Of a stretch of DNA of 64,000 nucleotides, positions 57,601 to 64,000 are shown piece after piece. Every line of letters begins with the position of its first letter. Positions within the stretch are counted from its first letter, which is position 1. This DNA is from Ciona savignyi (taxonomy: Eukaryota; Chordata; Ascidiacea; Phlebobranchia; Cionidae): positions 106,400-170,399 of the forward strand of contig CH003206.1 in the NCBI GenBank assembly GCA_000149265.1, written 5' to 3'. Both the position numbers and the translations under genes were made by a program. Under the pieces are notes generated by a model. That model searched no databases. It was given only the letters and a program-made list of their open reading frames with translations, and was not told where the DNA came from.

Positions 57601-60210
57601 CATATCACCTTGCACCACTGCCGGGTTACCGGAGCTATTTCAGTGTGTTGTGTATGATTGAGACATTGCTTTAGTTTGGTGAAACCCATCATTCCATCGG
57701 GTTGGTATTTATATGTTAGTGTGCCCGTGCTAACATGGTGGGGTGGATTTATTGTAAGCGGATAATTCAGCTGCGACGGAATAGCTTGTTGGTTTAGTGG
57801 TACGCCTTTCAACCAAAGGTTGTAATTCAAAACTAATTGCTAGCCAGCCAGTTGTTGTCGTGGGTTAAGCACTTAACAGACATTGCCCGAACCCAGTGAA
57901 TAAATGGGTTACAGATAGTTGAACGAACTTATTATTCATATGTAACACACTGCAAAAGACAGTAATCCAATGTTGTAGTTGTAATCTGACGATTACTAAT
58001 GTGAGAACGCCTCTTTTGTTTTCCCGAAGTAATCCGTCAAATACCTGTGTGATGACTATTGCTTCGGGAATTCCCGAGATAATCTAGCGATTGCCCATGT
58101 GACAACGCCCATTACGTTTTCCCATTCACATGGATAACATTATAATATTCAATGTGTAATCGTATGTGTCTACTTTACCCAGACGAACAATAAGATATGA
58201 TACAAAGCTATTGAAGTGTGATATGATAATGAATAAAGGTATAATCGATGATGTAAGTAGAGTGCATCCGTAGAATAGGGCCACGGGGGTTTAATGAAAA
58301 ATAACAAATCAACATTGCATGAAATTAAATACAAAAATAAGACAGTGTGCATTTTCGCTGTGTTCTTATTTTCCTTATTTATTTGAATACAAGATGTGTG
58401 TGTGATGTGTCGCTTGTATATTGTTGAGTGTGGCGAAAAAATCTCGTTATATAATTTAGCCACGGTTACCAGGGAAAACGAAAAGGAAAAAAATGAGAAA
58501 CTGCCAACTAAAATAAAGAAGATTGTTGTACGGTTAGTGTTAGGGTTGGGGTTAGAATTAGGGTTAATATATTGTGGTTAAGTTTAAAGTTTAGGACATA
58601 CAGTAGTTAGAATAAGGTTCTATAGTTTTAGTTAGCAGGTTCCCTCCTTTCTTCCTTTCTGTTTACCTCCTTGTGGTTATGCACACGCTTACCGCCTGAT
58701 AACTCTCGCCCATAGTTCTGTTGCCGAAGCTATTGCAGTGTGTTGCCTTTTTATTGCAACAACATACCAATGCTTTAGTTTAACTTATCAACCCACTGTG
58801 TTTAGGCGATGCCCGCTAAGAGGAAAACCGACTAACCAGCGACCAGTTTTGAAACTACAACCTTTAGACTGAAAGCTGTTACACTAACCTACTAAGCTAT
58901 TCGGATGTTTTCCAAACATACTCAAAGAGGTCGTACTTAAAATCAAACCACCCAGACTTACTTTTGGACAATCCCTCATAGTTCGGTGCACATGTGATTA
59001 GGGAACAGTCTCTTCTTTTAACATTCCACGGTTCAATTAAAAACTTGACTGCTCTGGCGGGCTTGACTAGTCTTTGACATCCTCTACCGTGACAGGGTAG
59101 GGTCTTAGTTGACAACCATCCGACTTTGCCGAACCCAGAAATGTCGAATCTGAAGTTCGTCACTCCTCTGTAATTTACACATTTTTTTAAATATTACTAT
59201 GGCTACATATTTTCACGAATTATTTTTTAATTATTGTACCTGCAGACATAGTTTCGAATTGCTGTACGTCATTTTCGGCATGAGCTGACGCATTTTGATA
59301 TGTAGTCATTGTAAAAGTACATTTTGTATTAGGCCTATCTAGTTACAATAACTTGGATATATGTCCCACTTCGAAAAATCTTAACTTTTAAACCTAAAAC
59401 GGCCAAGATACAAGCACCACTTTATAAATAACTAAACTTTTGTAAAAGCAGCCGCAAATTACCGCTCTACGGTAAGCATGGTATCATTAGCTTAAACGTG
59501 GGTGTATTTATCGTGCCAATGAGGAAACTTACGTATTAACAGAGTAAAACCACATTGTCGTACACATTTCCAGAGCCAAAAGACCGAACAAGAGCATCAA
59601 TAGAGACTTTACGATCTGTCGAACAATTCTATACCTGAGAAATTAAAAATTCAGTAAGTTATTAATAAAATATAATATTCAGTAACTTATATGAATATCA
59701 GTCTGTAAGCCAAGCCAGAAACACAATAACATGCGTATATATAAATATAAAAAGTTGGTAAATCATTTAAACCCGTAAGAATATAGTATTCGGTAACATG
59801 TAGATAGCATTAAAAGGGTCGGAAAAATAAAGCAGTCGGTAAGTCTCTTAAGCCGGAAAGAAAGTAGCATTCGATAACATATATACGGCATTCGGTAGTC
59901 AATACGTTTCGTTGATACATATATGTAGCAGTCGACAAATCGGAAAGAAAATATAGCAGTCAGTCATTTTTAAGCCTGAAAATTTTTATTTAAGCCTGAA
60001 AAAGTATAGCATTCGGTCAACTTTTCAACCCGGAAAGAATATTGCAGTCAGTAACTTGCTAGGCTGGTTTATCTTTCCTCATGTGCGTTGGTGGAATATA
60101 ATATTACAAAAACTAGATCTAAGGAGTAATGCGCTAGTGTACACATATGAAAATTAAGCTTAGTCATTATACAAAAAAATATTGCATTACCTGGGACTCC
60201 GGCCGAACAT
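54602..60210 (-). CDS. Beta-1,3-galactosyltransferase-like (GT31) type II membrane protein
   Basis: Coding exons in order 60210-60191, 59634-59533, 59167-58962, 57522-57294 and 55169-54602; phases 2, 2, 1, 2 fit and the total is 1125 nt (374 aa). Exon 1 codes only MFGRSP plus two bases. Exon 2 gives a short basic tail (RYRIVRQIVKS) and a hydrophobic anchor (LLMLLFGLLALEM), so the protein should be Golgi-anchored with a lumenal enzyme domain. Exon 4 has FYRRQLLRRTWATVY, the usual start of the GT31 fold; exon 5 has YKTLAGMEWA, the metal-binding acidic motif SSMDDDF at about 211-216, YCHGGMYSTS and YLDDVWITG, the later family motif. Such enzymes transfer Gal or GlcNAc in beta-1,3 linkage to glycans; donor and acceptor cannot be told. 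Length is normal for the family. Confidence 0.88.
56125..56225 (-). repeat. SINE A 3' part
   Basis: Well-conserved ataggatatgatattcatg to cctcgcgcccat, then an abrupt break. Confidence 0.75.
56558..56637. repeat. Interrupted CA microsatellite
   Basis: Runs of (ac)n separated by short unique pieces. Confidence 0.85.
56880..57000 (+). repeat. SINE B copy, full length
   Basis: gtacgttcgtgtggccgaat to tggctcggtaaaaaaaa. It is one of the cleanest SINE B copies: A-box-like ggccgaatggtaaac, B-box-like cggttcaat. Confidence 0.75.
57545..58150. repeat. Two SINE A copies, opposite strands
   Basis: Minus-strand copy about 57545-57700 (gatgttcatgtttatctccg) and plus-strand copy about 57775-58150, in which the 3' body appears twice (gtaatctgacgattac and gataatctagcgattgccca). 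They lie in a GT31 intron. Confidence 0.65.
58480..58680. mobile_element. Family C foldback element
   Basis: Left aaaaatgagaaactgccaac, right gttagcaggttccctccttt, inverted relatives. The interior holds ttagggttggggttag, which explains its telomere-like look. Confidence 0.5.
58680..58910 (-). repeat. SINE A copy, diverged
   Basis: Reverse-strand copy with gaagctattgcagtgtgttg; head end tagactgaaagctgttacac. Confidence 0.6.
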
Positions 60211-62180
60211 TAGATGGCTGTATAAACCTTCAGCACGAAATAAAGCAGAATACTTGAATCACTGAAAGACACTATTCCAAAATCTATTCTCTTAGCCCAC
60301 AATTGCCCGCTGAGAGCGTGAGTGCTCGAATGCGGCCGAAGCAGAGATGCATGGTTAACAGTGTGGAACACCCATTCTTTCAAGTCATACCACGAGTTAC
60401 AGAGACCCAGCTAACCAGAACTGTCTGGACAGAGCCAGGTTGTATAAGAAATTGGATACCTATTATTTTGAATGGTCAGTAGATGAGACACGGCCAGAAT
60501 GTGTATAAGTTGCATACGTATTCTATTTAGTATAATTCTCTGTCAATTTGTGTACGAAAAGTCAATTTTCTTTGTAAGTGATTGTATGTAAGTTGGTCGG
60601 GGCCGTTTTTGTTAGTTAGTACCAGACACTGTTCCACCGAATATCGTGTTAGGTTAGTTTGATGCCTTTCAGCAAAAGGGTTGTAGGGGTGAAACTAATG
60701 CCTAACTTTGCTACTGAATTAAGTACACAATAGAATCTTTTAAAATAAACGTCCTAATCATACATACTGCAATAGCTTTTACGGTGAGCACAAGGTGATA
60801 TGATTGTGGTAGCATTCCTTTTTTTTTTAAATGGGATAACATATCATACTCGGTTTAATGTCATCTTTTTTAGTTTAATAAACAAAAGGCCTACTTATTA
60901 AATATCATTGGCCGCTTTTATTTAGTAGTCACCACCTATAAAATCTCGCGTTATTTCATTGTTGTTCTGGTTGACTTCCGTTCTCCATCAACTTAAGCAT
61001 TGTGACATCATATACTTATATTAGGATAGGATATTCATGCCAAAGTGTGACACATGAAGTAGAAACTATTGTGACTATAGCTTATTGTAAAAAGGGACTG
61101 AAGATTGTTGTGTGAATTAGGATCGATGATCTTATAAAGAGGTTTATCCTTGCGTTGTATGTGATTTTAGCAGCAGTTTTAAATGAGCTGTTGTACGTAT
61201 GTAAGGTGTGGTTATAGAACAAAAAGTGTATATGTGACTCTTGTAACAGTGTGTTTACCAAACGTAGCGCGGGGGTACAATGGATGGCATTCGCATAACT
61301 CAGGTGGGGTGGGTATGTTACAATACTTCGAGTCTTTTCACTGTTTAATTTCACATAAGGAGTGGTGGTAGAAAAAAAGTTAGCGTTAAAACTAAAAATG
61401 TGCATTTCCGCATTGGTTTCGTCTTTTACGCATGGGCAGGTTTTTATATTACAGAAAGCATAATAACAAAATTTATTTATCTCTTTAGTCAAGCGCCTTA
61501 AACCTAAAAAGGTTGGAAACAACTGGTCTGGCACAATCAAACAATACCCTATTCTAACTAGCTTTACCTATACCCCATATTATTATCCAGCGTGTCCATA
61601 TATAACATTGGCTGGCGTGAACCACCGTTGTAAAACTATCTATTTACTTCTTGCCAGTCAGTAGAATACAGGGAAGAGCTTAACGAATCCAATTACTTAA
61701 CGTTGGTTTCGTACAAAGAAATTAATGTGTATATAGAATAGTGCAATAATGAAATTTGGGACACAAATTGACTAATATTGAAAAAGTCGTTATTGTGTAC
61801 GGTTTTTTAAGGTATAGAGACTACAAGACTACATGTATAAGACAGTAGACCTGTAGGCCTATTCAGCAAGTTATAATATAGAAATACATATCACATATAG
61901 TTTTAAGTGGCTTGTTCTAGCAATAATACATGAGATATAATACATAGTACCTATTTTTAGTATCTTGCCTGTTTTATTTTAGATACAATACACATTTCCT
62001 AGATTTTTAACATCGCATGTTTCTTTCTAGACCTAATACATGTTGTAAACATCTGTATTTTGTGCAAGTAGAAATGTGCTGAGTTAAACAACCTTCGATT
62101 TTTATCTAATATATTTAATAATAGCAGGTTATAATAAGGTATTAGGATGTTTGTGATATGATATATTCGGCTTTCTTGCA
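60211..62180. other. Divergent intergenic region
   Basis: Between the GT31 gene and the right-edge gene. Holds a diverged SINE A at about 60640-60850. A minus-strand open frame of 152 codons at 61540-61082 shows no signal, domain or family I recognise, and I do not call it a gene. Confidence 0.5.
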
Positions 62181-63126
62181 ATGGCTCCCCGACGGTACGT
62201 AGGTCTGTCTACCTTATATTTCCCAGGAAACAGAGATTAATCAATAATATATTTCTCTACGTAGAATATTAAAGGAAATACTGATACCAGCTGATAGTCC
62301 TAGGCTGTAGTGTTATGATTTTAATTTAACTAACTTTTGTTTAATGGATTTTATTTGAGACAAAGTTTATTTAATCTATTTAATCGTCGGGCTTATGCGA
62401 CTGTCGTTTGTATTTTTCCGTTTACCAGTTGGACCTAAATAAAAGGCATCACGTAATACAATTAACTCGTATTTCTGGATTAAAGCTCATGTCGTGCGTA
62501 ACGCCGTGATTGGAATGACGTAGGATCGAAAGAATATAGAATATTTAGGTTTTATCCCCACTGGCAAAACACACAAGGCGTTACCACACGAGCAATCTTA
62601 AACCGGGGCTATTGTAGTATGTTGTGTATGATTTATACGTAAACATGAGTGTCCTGTCATAATTACTACCGGATCTACGTACAAGCGATCTAACGATTGG
62701 GTAATTGTTTTATAACAATGAATACAGGTTATTGTGCCAGAATATGATACACAATCGCCTGTCTGCCAGCACGCCAGCATTAGTGACGACACTCCATGGT
62801 GACCACATTTAAATGAAAGTTTTGCTAGAAAACAAACTATTAAACTCTGATTCTTATGCTGATTTATTAAATGTTAATTTATTGAAAAATTATATGACGT
62901 AAAACATCTTTGAACGCCACCTCTAGTAGAACAAAACCCTAAAGGGAACAGGTTAAAATAGGGAACCGTGGCGCTCTAATAGAGGTTTTTCTGCATGTAT
63001 CAACCCCTCTAATCTTCCTTCGTACGATTTGTGTTGCAGGAAATCCTTTGCGTTGTTTATTCTTCTTACCATCGCGTTTATATCGATTTACCGGATCGGC
63101 GTAGAATTCAACGAAAACTCAAAAAG
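62181..63126 (+). CDS. 5' part of a type II membrane protein gene (runs off right edge)
   Basis: Exon 1, 62181-62194, codes MAPR plus two bases and has donor GTACGT. Exon 2, 63040-63126, follows acceptor ttgtgttgcag and gives RKSFALFILLTIAFISIYRI, then GVEFNENSK. The frame joins in phase 2 and leaves in phase 2 at GTAAGA. This is a short basic tail, one hydrophobic segment and the start of a lumenal part: a signal anchor. Tiny first exon plus anchor exon with phases 2-2 is the same plan as in the GT31 gene next door, so a Golgi enzyme, possibly a relative, is a reasonable guess but not shown. No further exon was found before the edge. Confidence 0.5.
62535..62650 (-). repeat. SINE A fragment
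   Basis: Pieces gttttatccccactggcaaa and attgtagtatgttgtgtatg remain. It lies in the intron of the right-edge gene. Confidence 0.5.
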
Positions 63127-64000
63127 GTAAGACCTCGTATTAATTGAAAGACCAGGCTATCGAACCCTAAAGTACCCGGCTAAATGCTTGGTTTTAAACT
63201 TGTTTAAAAGAAAATATCTTTCCTATAGCTTAAAAAGCTTTGTCTGGTGATTTATTTTGATGTCGATTGAGTGGAATAATATATCGTTTCATTTGTTTCA
63301 CTTAAATGTTGCCTTATCCACCATTTTTTTGGTATCTTGCCATTCAGTCACCAAGTATTCATGCAGCTATAACACGCATCATTTGAATCAGTGATCCACA
63401 ACGCCATTCTTTGTCATTCTTGCATGTTACCTACAGCTGGAACGTATCCAGTAATACCTACAAATGAAGTTTTATTTTTCTACTTTTGTCCTACACCGAC
63501 AGATCTAAATAGACATTAAACCTCCGCCGTACAGTTATTAAATTGCAATGGACACAACACACAAGGCGATATTAGGTTAATGAACCCAGTATTTTAACCG
63601 CATAATAAGGCATTTAAAGAAAAAACTAAACAGGTTTTGCAATCTTTCTTTTAGAAAAGTTGTATAAACCTATCTTAAGCCCTCAAAGTCTGTATACACA
63701 TACGAGTTTATTGCGCATATTCTTGGCCGGATATAGCTTGGTATAGATTAGTGTGTCGCCTTCAACCGAAGGGTTGCAAGTAGGCAAGGCACTTTGCGGA
63801 TATAGTCTGAGCTCAGTGGATAGATGGATTAAAGCAAATTGTAACGTCTCAAACATATACACAACACATAGTAATAGCACCAGTAACCCGACGGTGGGCG
63901 CGAGGTAATCTGGGGATTGATCATGTGGCATAAAGGTTAACACAACCCATACACATACATTGAAAATCGCTTTTAGTGGCGAGCCAATTAAGTTTTCAAA
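63127..64000. other. Intron sequence to the right edge
   Basis: It contains SINE A at about 63745-63915, then a SINE B head (about 63920-64000, catgtggcataaaggttaac). No exon recognised. Confidence 0.55.

Noticed and set aside
58530..58600. ttagggttggggttagaatt, telomere-like
   Set aside because: It belongs to the interior of foldback family C, found at several interstitial places; not a telomere.
61082..61540. 152-codon minus-strand frame
   Set aside because: Composition is irregular, no recognisable motif or anchor, and no splice-linked neighbours.

Overview
This is a eukaryotic, animal-type window: AT-rich DNA, genes split by short introns with GT-AG borders, and a very high load of tRNA-derived SINEs and small foldback elements. 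The SINE with the recurring 3' part 'ccgacggtgggcgcgaggtgatctgacgattgcccg'-like text (paraphrased from many copies) and the protein set point to an ascidian tunicate, most likely Ciona intestinalis/robusta. This identification comes from recognition, not from a database search.

Layout. (1) About 1-5330, minus strand: 5'-ward part of a multi-Tudor protein gene that runs off the left edge. (2) 7108-10310, plus: a BTB-BACK-Kelch (KLHL) gene of three coding exons. (3) 10999-23310, minus: a 15-exon hnRNP L homologue (about 440 aa) that lacks RRM1 and contains a textbook AT-AC (U12-type) intron. (4) 25032-37972, plus: a CYP2-like cytochrome P450 gene whose last three exons lie in a block of about 5 kb that is tandemly duplicated (30561-35554 and 35555-40281), so two alternative C-terminal cassettes follow one 5' part. 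(5) 44373-49494, plus: a LIM-homeobox gene of the Lhx1/5 (Lim1) group, with its first LIM half-exon not found and an assembly gap of exactly 100 N in its last intron. (6) 54602-60210, minus: a five-exon type II membrane glycosyltransferase of the beta-1,3-galactosyltransferase (GT31) type. (7) 62181-63126, plus: the first two exons of another type II membrane protein gene, divergent from (6), running off the right edge.

The neighbours are not an operon or pathway. They are ordinary animal genes: germline or small-RNA (Tudor), ubiquitin-ligase adaptor (KLHL), splicing (hnRNP L), monooxygenase (P450), developmental transcription factor (Lhx1/5) and Golgi glycosylation (GT31). hnRNP L and P450 are divergent (1.7 kb between start codons), as are Tudor and KLHL, and GT31 and the right-edge gene.

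Between and inside the genes I see two tRNA-like SINE families (A and B below), several inverted-repeat element families, minisatellites, and a tRNA-Asp-like sequence with an altered anticodon. No CRISPR array, bacterial operon or virus-like coding region was seen. The most unusual items are the U12 intron, the missing RRM1, the duplicated P450 3' cassettes, a 24-bp repeat that multiplies a splice donor in the Tudor exon, a foldback transposon with exact 8-bp target duplications, and twin perfect hairpins at the 3' end of Lhx1/5. All exon borders were assigned by eye from splice signals, reading phase and family similarity; no transcript data were available.
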